Positions 27,478 to 38,791 of a stretch of DNA of 64,000 bases are shown one piece after another. The notes under the pieces were generated by a model. The model did not search any database, was not told where the DNA came from, and saw only the letters and a list, made by a program, of their open reading frames with translations. This DNA comes from Deinococcus psychrotolerans (GTDB lineage Bacteria > Deinococcota > Deinococci > Deinococcales > Deinococcaceae): positions 1,688,001 to 1,752,000 of the forward strand of contig NZ_CP034183.1 of NCBI RefSeq assembly GCF_003860465.1, given 5' to 3'. Each line of letters opens with the position of its first letter. The first letter of the stretch is position 1. The position numbers and the translations under genes were made by a program.

Positions 27478-28425
27478 TTAGGAGTTCCCGAAATCTCGCA
27501 ATTTGGAGATCAGGTTAGGCACCCAGCGCAATTTGTCTTGCCGCTTCGGGCCTTCGGGCAATCCGTACACCCAGGCCAGAAACGCCAGGCCCGTCGCCAC
27601 CCCAAAGACTTCCACCTCGGTCAGCGGCCCGGTGTATGGGGCAGCGGCCTGCTGGTAAGCGGCATAAAAGGCCTCGACGTACTGCTCACCTCCGGGATAA
27701 TCCATCAGTTCGCCTGCCGTGAGCGCCAAGTCAAAGGCGAAATAACCCGGCGCAGCCTCAGCAAAGTCAATCACGCCCAGCCCGAGCGGGCCGCTGATGA
27801 GGTTGCCAAAATGCAAGTCAGCGTGAATCAGGCCGAATTGTTCGGGCGTCTCAGCCAACCGCGCTAAAGCCGCTTTCAAAGCGCTGACGGCAGGTATGAG
27901 CGCCTGGTGGTGTTCCCCCAGATCGCGTGGGGCTTGCCGCGCCCACCACGAATTTGGGCCGTAAAAGCGCTCGGCGTCCCAGCGCTGGCCCGTGTAGTGT
28001 TGCCACAATTGGGGATGGTGCCGGGCGTGTTGGTGGAGCTGCGCTGTGAGGTGGCCGAGCTGCTTTGCGAGCGGTATTCCCATCTGCCGGCTGGCCCGCT
28101 CGCCTTCAATCCAGTTTGACAGCACGCAGGCCCGCGCCGCTGTTTCGTGGGGCGGTGTCCAGTACGTGATCAGGCAGCCATCCACATTGTGCAGCGGCAA
28201 GGGAATATTCAGCTCCGTATCGCGGGCCAAAGCGCTCAGCCACGCCAATTCCAGTTTTAGCCGTGTCTCATCACTGTCAGCCGTGAGGACGCGCAAGCTG
28301 TAGCGTTGGCCCACCGTTTCGACTTTCATCACCAGATCACCGACGTGTTGCAAGACGCTGATTTGGGCATGTAACAGACCGTAGAGGGCCATAAGTGGGG
28401 CGAGATCAAAGGGCGGCGCAGTCAT
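27478..28425 (-). CDS. APH/ChoK-family phosphotransferase (protein-kinase-like fold)
   Basis: The protein has 315 residues. Kinase-like motifs are present: GLIHADLHFGNLISGPLGLGVIDFAEAAPGY holds the catalytic HxDxxxxN and the metal-binding D of IDF. An N-lobe Lys is likely in LRVLTADSDETRLKLEL. Substrates of the family include small molecules and proteins (homoserine, choline, aminoglycosides, SrkA-type), and none can be chosen here. The start at 28425 follows a TATCCT box by 6 bases. DUF1232 follows in the same unit. Confidence 0.85.
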   Translation of the reverse strand: MTAPPFDLAPLMALYGLLHAQISVLQHVGDLVMKVETVGQRYSLRVLTADSDETRLKLELAWLSALARDTELNIPLPLHNVDGCLITYWTPPHETAARACVLSNWIEGERASRQMGIPLAKQLGHLTAQLHQHARHHPQLWQHYTGQRWDAERFYGPNSWWARQAPRDLGEHHQALIPAVSALKAALARLAETPEQFGLIHADLHFGNLISGPLGLGVIDFAEAAPGYFAFDLALTAGELMDYPGGEQYVEAFYAAYQQAAAPYTGPLTEVEVFGVATGLAFLAWVYGLPEGPKRQDKLRWVPNLISKLRDFGNS

Positions 28426-28492
28426 GCAGGCAGGATAGAGCGCGGCGCTGAGCGGCAACTTGAGCCAAATAGCGTACCCCAAAACATCCACA

Positions 28493-28530
28493 AAAAAGCC
28501 GCCAACCCCTACTCAGCAGTTGGCGGCTTT
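28493..28530 (-). terminator. Intrinsic terminator of sucB
   Basis: The 11-bp arms 28496-28506 and 28519-28529 (AAGCCGCCAAC/GTTGGCGGCTT) have a 12-base loop. On the minus strand they are followed by TTTTTT. Confidence 0.9.
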
Positions 28531-28542
28531 AACTCCTCAAAA

Positions 28543-29829
28543 CTACAAATCCAGCAGCATCCGGGCCGGGTCTTCCAGCAAGTTCTTGATCAGCACCAAG
28601 AACTGCACCGCTTCTTTGCCGTCAATGATCCGGTGATCGTAGCTGAGGGCCAGATACATCATCGGGGCGATTACCACTTGGCCATTTTGGGCAATCGGGC
28701 GCTCGATGATGTTGTGCATTCCCAAAATGGCGCTCTGCGGCTGGTTGATGATCGGGGTACTCATCATGCTGCCAAACGTCCCGCCGTTGGTGATGCTAAA
28801 CGTTCCGCCTGACATGTCGTCCATCGTCAGCTTGCCGGCTTTGGCTTTGGCGGCAAAAGCAGCGATGGCTTTTTCGATGTCGGCGAGGTTCATGGCGTCG
28901 GTGTCGCGCAAGATCGGCACGACCAAGCCGCGCTCAGAGGCCACCGCGATGCCCAGATCGTAAAAGCCGTGATAGATGATGTCTTTACCGTCGATGCTGG
29001 CGTTGACGTTGGGGAAGGCCCTCAGCGCTTCGGTGGCGGCCCGCACAAACAAGCTCATAAAGCCGAGTTTGACGCCGTGCTTGGCCACAAACTGATCCTG
29101 GTACTTTTTACGCAGATCCATGCTCGGCTGCATGTTGACTTCGTTAAAGGTGGTCAGGATGGCGGCGGTGTTCTGGACTTCCTTGAGGCGCTCGGCGATG
29201 CGCTGGCGAATGCGGGTCATCGGCACGCGCTGCTCGGCGCGGGGGCCACTGGGAACAGGCGCGGAAGCAGCAGGCGCTTTGGCTTCGCTGACCCGTGCCG
29301 AAGCGGGTTCAGCCGCAGACTGCGGGCCTTGGTCGGTGCCGCCGCCCTGCGATGCTAGCGCAGCGTCTTGCTTGGTGATGTTGCCTTTGGGGCCGGTGCC
29401 CTGAATCTGCGCGGCGTCCAGATTGTTCTCCGCCACGATTTTGCGGACAGCGGGCGGCAAAGTGCCGGTGCCGCCGAGCGTTCCAGCCACTTGCCCACTC
29501 GGTTGGCTATCGGGTTGGCTGGCGGTGCCACCCGCGCTCGTTTCACCGGCAATCGGGCCGGACTCAGGGTCGGCGGCAGGCGCAGGAGCCGACCCCGCTT
29601 CGCCCAGCACGCCCAAGACTTCCTCACTCAGCACGGTGTCGCCTTCTTGCTTGGCAATACTCTCCAGCACGCCGTCTTGCAGGGCAGTGACTTCCAGCAC
29701 CACTTTGTCGGTTTCGATTTCGGCCAGAATATCGCCGCGTGTCACCGCGTCGCCGGGCTTTTTGCTCCACGAAAGCAGGGTGCCCTCGCTGACGGATTCG
29801 GAAAAAACGGGAACTTTGATCTCGGGCAT
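28543..29829 (-). CDS. sucB: Dihydrolipoyl succinyltransferase (E2 of 2-oxoglutarate dehydrogenase)
   Basis: This TCA-cycle enzyme of 428 residues has three parts. The lipoyl domain (1-78) has Lys42 in [12 protein letters not shown] Pro/Ala/Gly-rich linker leads to the E1/E3-binding domain ([32 protein letters not shown]). The catalytic acyltransferase core ends with [16 protein letters not shown] (catalytic His and Asp). The start at 29829 follows AAGGAG by 7 bases; a longer frame upstream adds non-family residues. It forms an operon with sucA (118-base gap) and ends in a strong terminator. The E3 gene is elsewhere. Confidence 0.95.
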   Translation of the reverse strand: MPEIKVPVFSESVSEGTLLSWSKKPGDAVTRGDILAEIETDKVVLEVTALQDGVLESIAKQEGDTVLSEEVLGVLGEAGSAPAPAADPESGPIAGETSAGGTASQPDSQPSGQVAGTLGGTGTLPPAVRKIVAENNLDAAQIQGTGPKGNITKQDAALASQGGGTDQGPQSAAEPASARVSEAKAPAASAPVPSGPRAEQRVPMTRIRQRIAERLKEVQNTAAILTTFNEVNMQPSMDLRKKYQDQFVAKHGVKLGFMSLFVRAATEALRAFPNVNASIDGKDIIYHGFYDLGIAVASERGLVVPILRDTDAMNLADIEKAIAAFAAKAKAGKLTMDDMSGGTFSITNGGTFGSMMSTPIINQPQSAILGMHNIIERPIAQNGQVVIAPMMYLALSYDHRIIDGKEAVQFLVLIKNLLEDPARMLLDL

Positions 29830-29947
29830 GAAAACTCCTTGGGTAAGTCGGGGCGGGTTCTGAAGGCGGCGCGAAGCCATGATACGTCAGCAAACCAGCG
29901 CTCAGCCCCCGCATTCATAGGGTGAAGACTGAGCGGCGGCGTAAGCC

Positions 29948-32800
29948 TTACGACTGCGGCGTGGCTTCTTTTTTGGGACGGCTCTGCTCGACTTCGACCT
30001 GAGCGCCGAGAGCGTCCCGAATCAGTTGGGCCTGCTGCTTGTCGTGCATCTGCTTGTACCCCACCGCCGTGCTGGCGCTGCGGGAGCGTCCGGCGTAGGT
30101 CAGGGTCTGGCCGGGTTGCAGGGCGGCGTCCAAGTCGTCACGGAGCATCAGCCACGCGCCCTGATTTTGTGGTTCTTCCTGCGCCCAGATCACGTCCGCG
30201 CCGGGGTATTTCTCAAGTTCTTGCGCCAGCAGCTTGCCGGGGAAAGGGTAGAGCTGCTCGAGTCGGATAAGCGCCACGTCGAGCGGCTGACCATCGTCCT
30301 CGGCCTTCTGACGGGTTTCGGTCAGCTCCCAGTGCAGCTTGCCGCTGCTGATGACCACCCGGCGGGCGGCAGGCTTGCTGGTGTCCCCGATGACTTCATA
30401 GAATTTGCCGTCGGTGAAGTCAGAAAGCGGCGACATGGCGGCTTTGTTGCGCAGGAGGCTCTTGGGCGACATGATAATCAGCGGCTTGCGGTAAGCCCGG
30501 ATCATCTGGCGGCGCAGCAAGTGGAAAATCTGTGAAGCGCTGCTGGGCACCACCACCTGCATGTTTTTCTGGGCGCACAGCTGGAGATAGCGCTCCAAGC
30601 GGGCCGAGCTGTGTTCGGGGCCTTGACCTTCGTAGCCGTGCGGCAGCAGCAGGGTCAGGGCCGAGAGCCGCTGCCATTTGCTTTCGCCGGCACTGACAAA
30701 CTGATCGATGACCGCTTGTGCGCCGTTGGCAAAGTCGCCGAACTGGGCTTCCCAGATCACCAGGCTTTCGGGAGCACTGGTCGAGTAGCCGTATTCGAAG
30801 GCCAGCACCGCTTCTTCCGAGAGGGTGGAGTCAATAACTTCGATGCGGCAAGTGGTGCCGGGCAAATGCGCCAGCGGCATGTATTCTTCGTTTTGGGTGT
30901 CGGTGGCCGACTGGTCGTGCAGCACGGCGTGGCGATGCACGAAGGTGCCGCGCCCAGCGTCCTGGCCGTCCAAGCGGATGTCGAAGCCGTCTTCCAAGAG
31001 GGTGGCGTAGGCCAGAGTTTCGCCCATGCCCCAGTCCACCGGCTGCTCACCGAGGCTCATCTCACGGCGGTTTTTGAGCACGCGCTCCACCGCGCGGTGA
31101 GGCACGAAGCCTTCTGGCACACTGCTCAGCGATTCGCCCAGCTTGGCAATCCGCTCAGCGCTGACCTGCGTTTCGGCGTCGTCCGTCCAATGGGTGCCGA
31201 GGTGACGGCCCCAATTGATCGCCAGCTTGCTCTGCTCCTCGTTGGCGACTTCGGTGACCACCGACGCGCCCGCGTCGAGCTTGTCGCGGAAGTTGGTGAT
31301 CATGTCGGCTTCCTCACCCGCTCTGAGCACGCCTTCTTTTTCCAAGATTTTGGCGTACAGGGCGCGGGTACCGGGGTGCGTCTTGATTTCGCGGTACATG
31401 ATCGGCTGGGTCATGGTCGGATCGTCGCCTTCGTTGTGGCCGTGCCGCCTAAAGCAGATCAAATCGACGAACACGTCTTTGCCGAACTCCTGACGGTAAG
31501 CCAGTGCCAGCTCACCGGCGTACACCACCGCTTCGGGGTCGTCGCCGTTGACGTGCATCACCGGCGCGTTGGCGATTTTGGCGATGTCGGTGCAGTAGCG
31601 GCTGCTGCGGGTATCGCGCGGATCGGAGATGGTGAAGCCGATCTGGTTGTTGATGACGATCCGAACCGCGCCGCCAGTGGAAAACCCACGCAGGCGAGAG
31701 AGGTTGAGCGTTTCCATGACCACGCCCTGCCCGGCCACCGCCGCGTCGCCGTGAATGGTGATTGGCAAGACCTGCTTGCGCTCGGTGTCGTCGCGGTGAT
31801 CTTGGCGGGCGCGGACGCTGCCGTGAACGACTGGCGAGACAATTTCGAGGTGCGAGGGGTTAAAGGCCAGCGCGAGGTGCATCGGGCCGCCGTTGGTTCG
31901 CACGTCACTGGAAAAGCCCATGTGGTACTTCACGTCACCGGCCACGTCGGGGTCATCCGAGAGGACTTTTTTACCTTCGAATTCGTCGAAGAGGTCGGCG
32001 GGTTTTTTACCGAAAATATTGACCAAAACGTTGAGGCGGCCACGGTGGGCCATACCGATGACCGTTTCCTTGATGCCCAGAAGGCCGCTGCCCTGAATCA
32101 GAGCGTCCATCAGCGGAATAAAGGCTTCGCCGCCTTCCAGCGAAAACCGTTTCTGGCCCACGTAGCGCTGATGGAGGTATTTTTCTAAACCCTCGGCGGC
32201 GTTGAGCTTGTCGTAGATGCGCTTTTTTTGCTCGGTGGTGTAGCTGCCCCGCCCCTTGGAGGCTTCGATACGCTGCTGAAACCACTCGCGCTCGGCGGAA
32301 GGCAGGTAGGAAAACTCAAAGCCAATTGGGCCGCAGTAACTTTGCTCGAGCTGATCGATGACGCCCTGCAAGCTGCCGCTGAAGTGGCCTTCCTTGACCG
32401 GCGTCATCAAATCTTGGGCGCTGAGGTTGTAATACTCCGGCGTCAGTTCCGGCACGACGGCGGGCGGGCGAATGGTCAGCGGGTTTTTGGAAGCGCTGAT
32501 GTGGCCGTAGACGCGGTAAGCGCTGATCAGTGCGCCCGCCGCTTGCTGGGCCGCGCTGAGATTCTCGCCGCCGCTTTCGGTGGGTGCCGCGCCCGCTCTT
32601 AAGCGGTTGCGGCCCAAGTCATAGAAACGCTGCTGAATTTCGGTGTGGGCGGTTTCACGTATCCCGCCGCGCACATCGTCAAAATAACTGCGCCAGTCGC
32701 TATCCACGCTGGCCGGGTCGGTGAGGTAAGCCTCGTACAGCGCTTCCACAAAAGCCGCGTTGCCGCCGTACATCACTGTCGCATGTTGGGAGTCGTCCAT
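29948..32800 (-). CDS. sucA: 2-oxoglutarate dehydrogenase E1 component (thiamin-dependent)
   Basis: This E1 subunit of 950 residues decarboxylates 2-oxoglutarate with ThDP and passes the succinyl group to SucB. The N-terminus MDDSQHATVMYGGNAAFVEALYEAYLTDP is family-typical. ThDP/metal binding covers IGMAHRGRLNVLVNIFGK, HGDAAVAGQGVVMETLNLS and NNQIGFTISDPRDTRSS. The pyrimidine domain includes LAFEYGYSTSAPESLVIWEAQFGDFANGAQ. A GGAGG lies 7 bases before the ATG and TATGCT lies just upstream of that. sucA and sucB are cotranscribed. Confidence 0.96.
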   Translation of the reverse strand: MDDSQHATVMYGGNAAFVEALYEAYLTDPASVDSDWRSYFDDVRGGIRETAHTEIQQRFYDLGRNRLRAGAAPTESGGENLSAAQQAAGALISAYRVYGHISASKNPLTIRPPAVVPELTPEYYNLSAQDLMTPVKEGHFSGSLQGVIDQLEQSYCGPIGFEFSYLPSAEREWFQQRIEASKGRGSYTTEQKKRIYDKLNAAEGLEKYLHQRYVGQKRFSLEGGEAFIPLMDALIQGSGLLGIKETVIGMAHRGRLNVLVNIFGKKPADLFDEFEGKKVLSDDPDVAGDVKYHMGFSSDVRTNGGPMHLALAFNPSHLEIVSPVVHGSVRARQDHRDDTERKQVLPITIHGDAAVAGQGVVMETLNLSRLRGFSTGGAVRIVINNQIGFTISDPRDTRSSRYCTDIAKIANAPVMHVNGDDPEAVVYAGELALAYRQEFGKDVFVDLICFRRHGHNEGDDPTMTQPIMYREIKTHPGTRALYAKILEKEGVLRAGEEADMITNFRDKLDAGASVVTEVANEEQSKLAINWGRHLGTHWTDDAETQVSAERIAKLGESLSSVPEGFVPHRAVERVLKNRREMSLGEQPVDWGMGETLAYATLLEDGFDIRLDGQDAGRGTFVHRHAVLHDQSATDTQNEEYMPLAHLPGTTCRIEVIDSTLSEEAVLAFEYGYSTSAPESLVIWEAQFGDFANGAQAVIDQFVSAGESKWQRLSALTLLLPHGYEGQGPEHSSARLERYLQLCAQKNMQVVVPSSASQIFHLLRRQMIRAYRKPLIIMSPKSLLRNKAAMSPLSDFTDGKFYEVIGDTSKPAARRVVISSGKLHWELTETRQKAEDDGQPLDVALIRLEQLYPFPGKLLAQELEKYPGADVIWAQEEPQNQGAWLMLRDDLDAALQPGQTLTYAGRSRSASTAVGYKQMHDKQQAQLIRDALGAQVEVEQSRPKKEATPQS

Positions 32801-33062
32801 AAGCGTCCTCCAGCATACCCCGCCCCGGCCTGGCGAATGCCTGACGATCCTCTCATTTGGCGTCAGTTCGGAGCGGCAGGCAGCAGGAGTACGCCGGACG
32901 TGAAAAACGTCTTCAAAGTCTTGCGAGAGAGGCGCTCTCTCCTTTCACTTCCCCTCTCAAGCGGGAAGGTTAAAAAACAGCAACCCGGCACTTAATCCAT
33001 TGATGAAAAATTCAAGGGTCAGTTTAGAGTTGCCGTTTCCGCCCCCTTGCCACTCTCTTTCC
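32801..33062. other. Non-coding gap upstream of sucA with a possible repeat fragment
   Basis: No gene is seen. CCCCTCTCAAGCGGGAAGG (about 32951-32969) followed by AAAAAAC resembles the 5' part of the repeat at 8153 and 11153 (CTCAAGCGG-type hairpin before an A run). It may be a worn third copy. The match is short and could be coincidental. Confidence 0.3.
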
Positions 33063-34040
<978 letters not shown>

Positions 34041-34144
34041 CTGCTCTCCTTTTTCTGCTCTTGGTGCCGCTCAATCTTGCGCCCAAAGTGGTGATAAGAA
34101 CTGGAGTGCGCGGCAAGTTGGCCACTCCTTTGTGACCAAGCCTG

Positions 34145-34675
34145 CTAAGCCTGCGCTCCACCCACCACGTTTTCCGGCGGCGTACCGAGAAGTTTCAGCG
34201 CGGCGTCCCATTTGGCTTCGTCGGAAGTGCGCCACAGCAGTTCGGCTAAATCTTCAGCACTGACTTCGCCCCACAACCAACTGCCTTCTTGCTCCTCACG
34301 CTTGAGTTGGCCGGGTGCCCAGCCCGCATAGCCGAGCAGCAGGTAAAACGCCTGATCGCCCGAAAGCAGCTCGGCCAGCACGTCGCGGTCACGCGAGAGC
34401 CACAGCCCGTCCGCCAGCTGATGTTCTTGGAGTTGTCCCGTCGGCTGGGTGTAAAGGCACCAGCCCGCCGAGCGCTCCACCGGGCCGCCATTGTAGGCCG
34501 GGAGGAAGGCGGCGGACGGCCCAGCCTCCGGCAGCAACTCGCCAATACGCACGCCGCTGGGTTGGTTGAGCATGACCCCCAGCGCTCCATTTTGTTCGTC
34601 CAGCATCAGCAAAACGCCGCGCTCGAATACGCTGCCGCGCAGTTGCGGCGTGGCCACCAGAAGGGTCAGCGTCAT
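34145..34675 (-). CDS. yqgE: YqgE/AlgH family protein
   Basis: The protein has 176 residues. Family landmarks are LTLLVATPQLRGSVFERGVLLMLDEQNGALGVMLNQPSG, YNGGPVERSAGWCLY and LLLGYAGWAPGQLKREEQEGSWL. The molecular role of the family is not settled. The start at 34675 matches the family N-terminus, and TATTGT lies 7 bases upstream on the minus strand (leaderless type). It stands between the aldo/keto reductase and an amidase, all on the minus strand. Confidence 0.92.
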   Translation of the reverse strand: MTLTLLVATPQLRGSVFERGVLLMLDEQNGALGVMLNQPSGVRIGELLPEAGPSAAFLPAYNGGPVERSAGWCLYTQPTGQLQEHQLADGLWLSRDRDVLAELLSGDQAFYLLLGYAGWAPGQLKREEQEGSWLWGEVSAEDLAELLWRTSDEAKWDAALKLLGTPPENVVGGAQA

Positions 34676-34741
34676 AGCCCACACAATACCCGCTGCCCCG
34701 GCCCGGTGAGTACACAAAAGCCTTTAGCTTTCCGGCAAACC

Positions 34742-36163
34742 TTATCCGGCAGTCGAGCCCAAAGTAGACCCGGCAGTAGATTCAGCCGCTTCAGGCGCGG
34801 CCACAAACCCGCCCAGCCGCTCATGCAAATCGGCGGCGAGGCTCAGCAAGCGGGCGTCGCTCCACGCGGGGCCGCACAGTTGCAGGCCGGTGGGCAGGCC
34901 AGCCGCGAGGCCAATCGGCACGTTGACGCTGGGCAGGCCCACTTTGGCCGCCACCGAATACCCGCTGTAGTACGGGAAGATCAGCGCGTCGTATTCGGCA
35001 AAGAGGGGAAACAGCCCCCGCTCGCCCGCCAAGTCCAGATCCTTGGCCCGCGCCTGCGTGTAAGCCCGCTCGGAGAGGTCGCCTTTGGTCGACTGCGCCG
35101 CTTGCAAAAGAACCATCCCGTAGCGCTGCAATGCCTTTGGATCCGCGTCGGAGGCTTCAATCACCGCCGCTAGGCTGCCCGGCCCGGCAGTCACCCCAGC
35201 CAGGTAGCGGTTGAGCGCAGGCTTGAATTCATAAAGCAGCGCTTCAAAGCCCGCCGCTCTGAGTTCGCTTTCGGTGGGGAGGTCAACGTCGTGGAGCACC
35301 GCGCCGCCCGCCTTCAGCACTTCCAGCGCGTTGTTGAGCCGCTCCAGTTGCTCGGGCGCGAGGCCCTTCCAGAAACCGCCGCGCATCACGCCAATTTTTG
35401 CGCCCTTAAGAGCGCCGGGTTGAAGCTCGAAAACCTGAGGCTCTGCGTCCGGCTCGGCCAGCACACTGGCAATCAGGGCCGCGTCGCGGGCGGTGCGGGT
35501 CATCGGCCCCGCCGTGTCCTGCGAAGGCGAAATCGGTACGATGCCGCTGCGCGAAATCAGCCCCACCGTCGGCTTGTGCCCGATCACGCCGTTCTGGTGG
35601 GCCGGAGACAAAATGCTGCCGCTGGTTTCGGTGCCGATGGCGGCGGGCGTAAGTCTTGCCGCCACTGCCGCGCCGCTGCCGGAGCTGCTGCCGCCGGTAT
35701 CGGCCCCGGCCTTCCAGGGGTTCATGGTTTGCCCGCCGCGCGACGAGTAGCCGTTGGGCATCTCCACCGTCATGAAGTTGGCCCACTCGGTCAGGTTGGC
35801 TTTGCCCAAAATTACCGCGCCCGCCGCCCGCAACCTGGCGACCAGGGGCGCGTCCGTGGCCGCGACGTTGTCCTTCATCAGAGCGCTGCCCGCCGTGGTC
35901 GGAAGGCCCGCCACGTCGATGTTGTCTTTGATCAGGATCGGCAGGCCGTGCAGCTTTCCGCGCTGAACGGCACTGAGTTTATCCAGCGCGGCAGCGTCGC
36001 TCAGCGCCTGCGGGTTGACGGCGATGACCGCGTGAAGCTGCGGATTGTGCGCTTCAATGCGGCCCAAATACAGCTGCGTGACTTCCTCGGCGCTGGCGGT
36101 GTTGGCGGCGACGGCGGCGATCAGATCGGTGGCGTCCAGCTCAAGCAGAGGGGAGACAGGCAT
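34742..36163 (-). CDS. Amidase-signature family amidohydrolase
   Basis: This Ser-cisSer-Lys amidase has 473 residues. The catalytic Lys is in [13 protein letters not shown]. The Gly/Ser-rich signature is [32 protein letters not shown], with the cis-Ser and nucleophile Ser. It may act on small amides. GatA is a relative, but no gatB or gatC is near, so a stand-alone amidase is more likely. The start at 36163 is preceded by TAGGCT. It is divergent from pheA with a 56-base gap holding both promoters. Confidence 0.9.
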   Translation of the reverse strand: MPVSPLLELDATDLIAAVAANTASAEEVTQLYLGRIEAHNPQLHAVIAVNPQALSDAAALDKLSAVQRGKLHGLPILIKDNIDVAGLPTTAGSALMKDNVAATDAPLVARLRAAGAVILGKANLTEWANFMTVEMPNGYSSRGGQTMNPWKAGADTGGSSSGSGAAVAARLTPAAIGTETSGSILSPAHQNGVIGHKPTVGLISRSGIVPISPSQDTAGPMTRTARDAALIASVLAEPDAEPQVFELQPGALKGAKIGVMRGGFWKGLAPEQLERLNNALEVLKAGGAVLHDVDLPTESELRAAGFEALLYEFKPALNRYLAGVTAGPGSLAAVIEASDADPKALQRYGMVLLQAAQSTKGDLSERAYTQARAKDLDLAGERGLFPLFAEYDALIFPYYSGYSVAAKVGLPSVNVPIGLAAGLPTGLQLCGPAWSDARLLSLAADLHERLGGFVAAPEAAESTAGSTLGSTAG

Positions 36164-36207
36164 AGCCCTGAGCCTAGCGCAGCCGCCCCCAGCCGCCCAC
36201 CTTGCGC

Positions 36208-36219
36208 TAGGCTTCATGC
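36208..36219 (+). promoter_or_regulatory. -10 box of leaderless pheA promoter
   Basis: TAGGCT (36208-36213) ends 6 bases before the pheA ATG at 36220. The divergent amidase gene has the same hexamer (minus strand, 36170-36175) 6 bases before its own ATG, so this short gap holds two back-to-back leaderless promoters. Confidence 0.5.
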
Positions 36220-37089
36220 ATGACCATGAGCCTTCCCGAAGACGCCCTGCCCCACCCGGAGACCGCCGTCAAAGTGGCGTATCAGGGCAATCCCGGCTCA
36301 TACAGCGAAATTGCCGCGCTGAACAGCGCCGAAAATGCCGCCGTTCACGGCTACGCCACCTTTCATGAAGTGCTGGAAGCGGTCACCAGCGGCCAGGCCG
36401 ACCTGGCGGTGTTGCCGGTCGAAAACAGCTTGATGGGCTCTATTTTGCAATCCATCGACCTGCTGGCCGAAACGGATTTGCACGTCACCAAGGAAGTGGT
36501 GGTGCGGGTTTCACACGCCATGATGGCCCTGCCCGGCGTATTGCTGACTGACATAAAACGGGTCTACTCGCAGCAACCAGCCCTCGACCAATGCACCGAG
36601 TTCATGAAAAAACACCACCTGACGCCGGTAGCCGCCTACGACACGGCGGGCAGCGCCAAAGACCTCGCCGGACGCGGCGCACGCGACGAGGGCGTAATCG
36701 CTTCCAAGCGGGCCGCCAAACTCTACGGCCTGGAAGTGCTGCAAAGCGGCATCGAGGACGAGCCGTTTAACTTCACCCGCTTTCTGGTGCTGTCTCACCG
36801 TGAAGCGCTGCCGAGCGAGGGGCCGTACAAGACCAGCATCGTCTTCGCGGTGCGCCACACCCCCGGCTCCCTGATGGAAACCCTCAACCAGTTGCGCGGC
36901 CTGAACATGTCCAGCATTGTTTCCCGCCCCCGCAAAGACCGGGCCTGGAGCTACCTGATTCACGTGGACTTTGAAGGCGACGCGGGCGACCCCGAGATTT
37001 CAGCGGCGCTCGGCAGCGTGCTGCGCAAGGCCAGCTTCGCCAAGATTATCGGCAGCTATCCGATGTCCACCGGGCCGATAGAGCCTTAA
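36220..37089 (+). CDS. pheA: Prephenate dehydratase with ACT domain
   Basis: This enzyme of 289 residues converts prephenate to phenylpyruvate in phenylalanine synthesis. The catalytic domain has [30 protein letters not shown] and [28 protein letters not shown], followed by [13 protein letters not shown] containing the conserved TRF. The C-terminal ACT domain (about 205-285) carries [22 protein letters not shown] and binds Phe for feedback control. There is no chorismate mutase domain, so that activity is separate. Confidence 0.96.
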   Translation: MTMSLPEDALPHPETAVKVAYQGNPGSYSEIAALNSAENAAVHGYATFHEVLEAVTSGQADLAVLPVENSLMGSILQSIDLLAETDLHVTKEVVVRVSHAMMALPGVLLTDIKRVYSQQPALDQCTEFMKKHHLTPVAAYDTAGSAKDLAGRGARDEGVIASKRAAKLYGLEVLQSGIEDEPFNFTRFLVLSHREALPSEGPYKTSIVFAVRHTPGSLMETLNQLRGLNMSSIVSRPRKDRAWSYLIHVDFEGDAGDPEISAALGSVLRKASFAKIIGSYPMSTGPIEP

Positions 37090-37112
37090 GCGCTGATGCC
37101 TAGAGCAATGCT

Positions 37113-37790
37113 GTGACCCCCTTTCTCCAAATCGGACGCGCCCCGATTCCCGGCAGCGCCGAGAGCCTGATTTTGTCTCGGCGCGGCGACGAATTCTCGA
37201 TCCAGATTTCCGGCTACGTCAGCGAGCTGATGAACAGCCGGATGCACTTTTCCGAAGACCTGCTGGCCGAGTGGGGCTGTCAGCATTTGCACGGAGCAGA
37301 CGCCAGCGTACTGATCGGCGGGCTGGGCATGGGCTTTACCCTGGCGGCGGCGCTGACCACGCTCGGCCCAGCAGCGGCGGTGACGGTGGCCGAACTGGTA
37401 CCGGGCGTCATCGAGTGGAACCGTGGGCCGCTGGGCGAGTGCGCTGGAAACCCGCTGGCCGATTCGCGCAGCCGCGTGCATGTGGGTGACGTGGGCGCAC
37501 TGATTCGCAGCAGCCAAGACGCTTACGACGCCATTTTACTGGACGTGGACAACGGCCCCGACGCCATGACCCACCCGGGAAACGAGCAGCTCTACTCACT
37601 CAGAGGACTGGCGTCGACCAAAGCGGCCCTAAGAACCGGCGGCGTGCTGGCGATCTGGTCCGCCGAAAAAAACACCCGCTTTACCCGCAGACTGCGAGAA
37701 GCGGGCTACACTGTGGAAGAAAAAGTCGCCCGCGCCCGCCCCGGCAAGGGAGCCAGGCACATGATCTGGTTGGCGAAACGGGGGCTGTAA
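37113..37790 (+). CDS. Spermidine-synthase-like SAM/aminopropyl transferase-fold protein
   Basis: This Rossmann-fold protein of 225 residues resembles the polyamine aminopropyltransferase group. It has VLIGGLGMGFTLAAALTTLG, VAELVPGVIEWNRG, VHVGDV and YDAILLDVDNGPDAM (acidic pocket). It is shorter than true spermidine synthases (about 280) and lacks clear polyamine-binding residues, so a methyltransferase-like role is possible. The start is GTG at 37113. It follows pheA by 23 bases and may be cotranscribed. Confidence 0.8.
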   Translation: MTPFLQIGRAPIPGSAESLILSRRGDEFSIQISGYVSELMNSRMHFSEDLLAEWGCQHLHGADASVLIGGLGMGFTLAAALTTLGPAAAVTVAELVPGVIEWNRGPLGECAGNPLADSRSRVHVGDVGALIRSSQDAYDAILLDVDNGPDAMTHPGNEQLYSLRGLASTKAALRTGGVLAIWSAEKNTRFTRRLREAGYTVEEKVARARPGKGARHMIWLAKRGL

Positions 37791-37793
37791 CCC

Positions 37794-38504
37794 TTAGCCG
37801 ACAATCAGCTTGGGCTTAAACCGCAGCACGTCTGCGGCCACCAAGTGCGTGGGAATGCCGTTCCAGCTTTGCAAACTGCGCTCCAAGGGCAGGCCGTGCA
37901 AGTGGCCGTACAGCACTTGGTCGGGGCGGTACTCATCGATCAGCTCAGTGAAAGCGGTGGCGGCAAACTGCGGGCCGGTCGGCGGGTAGTGCAGCATCAG
38001 CAGCGTCTGGGTGGTGTCGTCGGCGAGTTTGCGGGCGGCTTGTAGCGAGAGGCGCAACCGCTCCGCTTCGCGGGCATAAATCTTGGTGTCGTCGGGGCCG
38101 AACGCTTCCGAGGCGGGAGTGATCCAGCCGCGTGTGCCGCACACCACGATGTTGCCCTGACCCACTTCACCGAACCTCAGAGCGTCGTTTTGCACCGCGA
38201 ACATGCCAGCGGGCAGCGCCGAGCGCAGGCGGCTGATGGTGGGCCACCAGTAATCGTGGTTGCCGCGCAGCAGCACTTTGGTGCCGGGTAGCTCGGCCAC
38301 CGGAGCGAGGTCGGTGACGGCGTCGGGCAGGCGCATGGCCCACGACAAATCGCCGGGCAGCAGCACCAAGTCGTCTGCGCGGACTATGCTGCGCCACTGC
38401 TCGAAAATGGCCTGCGGATGCCCGGCCCACTGCGCACCGAAGACCGTCATCGGTTTGGGCGTCACGAAGGCAAGGTGCAGATCGGCGATGGCAAATACAC
38501 GCAT
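37794..38504 (-). CDS. Calcineurin-type metallophosphoesterase
   Basis: The protein has 236 residues. Metal ligands appear in the standard order: [10 protein letters not shown] (DxH), [10 protein letters not shown] (GDxxW), [10 protein letters not shown] (GNHD), LMLHYPP (H) and LYGHLHG (GHxH). It belongs to the YkuE/serine-threonine-phosphatase-like group with unknown substrate. The start at 38504 ([10 protein letters not shown]) is at the natural N-terminus. It is convergent with the spermidine-synthase-like gene with only 3 bases between stops. Confidence 0.9.
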   Translation of the reverse strand: MRVFAIADLHLAFVTPKPMTVFGAQWAGHPQAIFEQWRSIVRADDLVLLPGDLSWAMRLPDAVTDLAPVAELPGTKVLLRGNHDYWWPTISRLRSALPAGMFAVQNDALRFGEVGQGNIVVCGTRGWITPASEAFGPDDTKIYAREAERLRLSLQAARKLADDTTQTLLMLHYPPTGPQFAATAFTELIDEYRPDQVLYGHLHGLPLERSLQSWNGIPTHLVAADVLRFKPKLIVG

Positions 38505-38553
38505 AAACACTCCAGAGAACAATCCTAAAAAACGGCGCGGCGGGCCACACGAA

Positions 38554-38597
38554 AAAAGCCTTCCCAGTGCCGCAAGGGCAGTGTCGGGAAGGCTTTT
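38554..38597 (-). terminator. Terminator of tRNA-Pro(CGG)
   Basis: The 12-bp arms AAAAGCCTTCCC (38554-38565) and GGGAAGGCTTTT (38586-38597) are followed by a T-rich tail on the minus strand. It starts 5 bases after the tRNA 3' CCA. Confidence 0.88.
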
Positions 38598-38600
38598 CAT

Positions 38601-38678
<78 letters not shown>

Positions 38679-38791
38679 AACCACGCGCTTACTCACCGCC
38701 AAGCAGTTTTCGTGCGGAAGCCAGTCTAGCGGCGTGCTGGGAGGGTGTCAAGCGCGGCTGCGCCCAGTTCGCTCTGCCCAACCCACTCCGC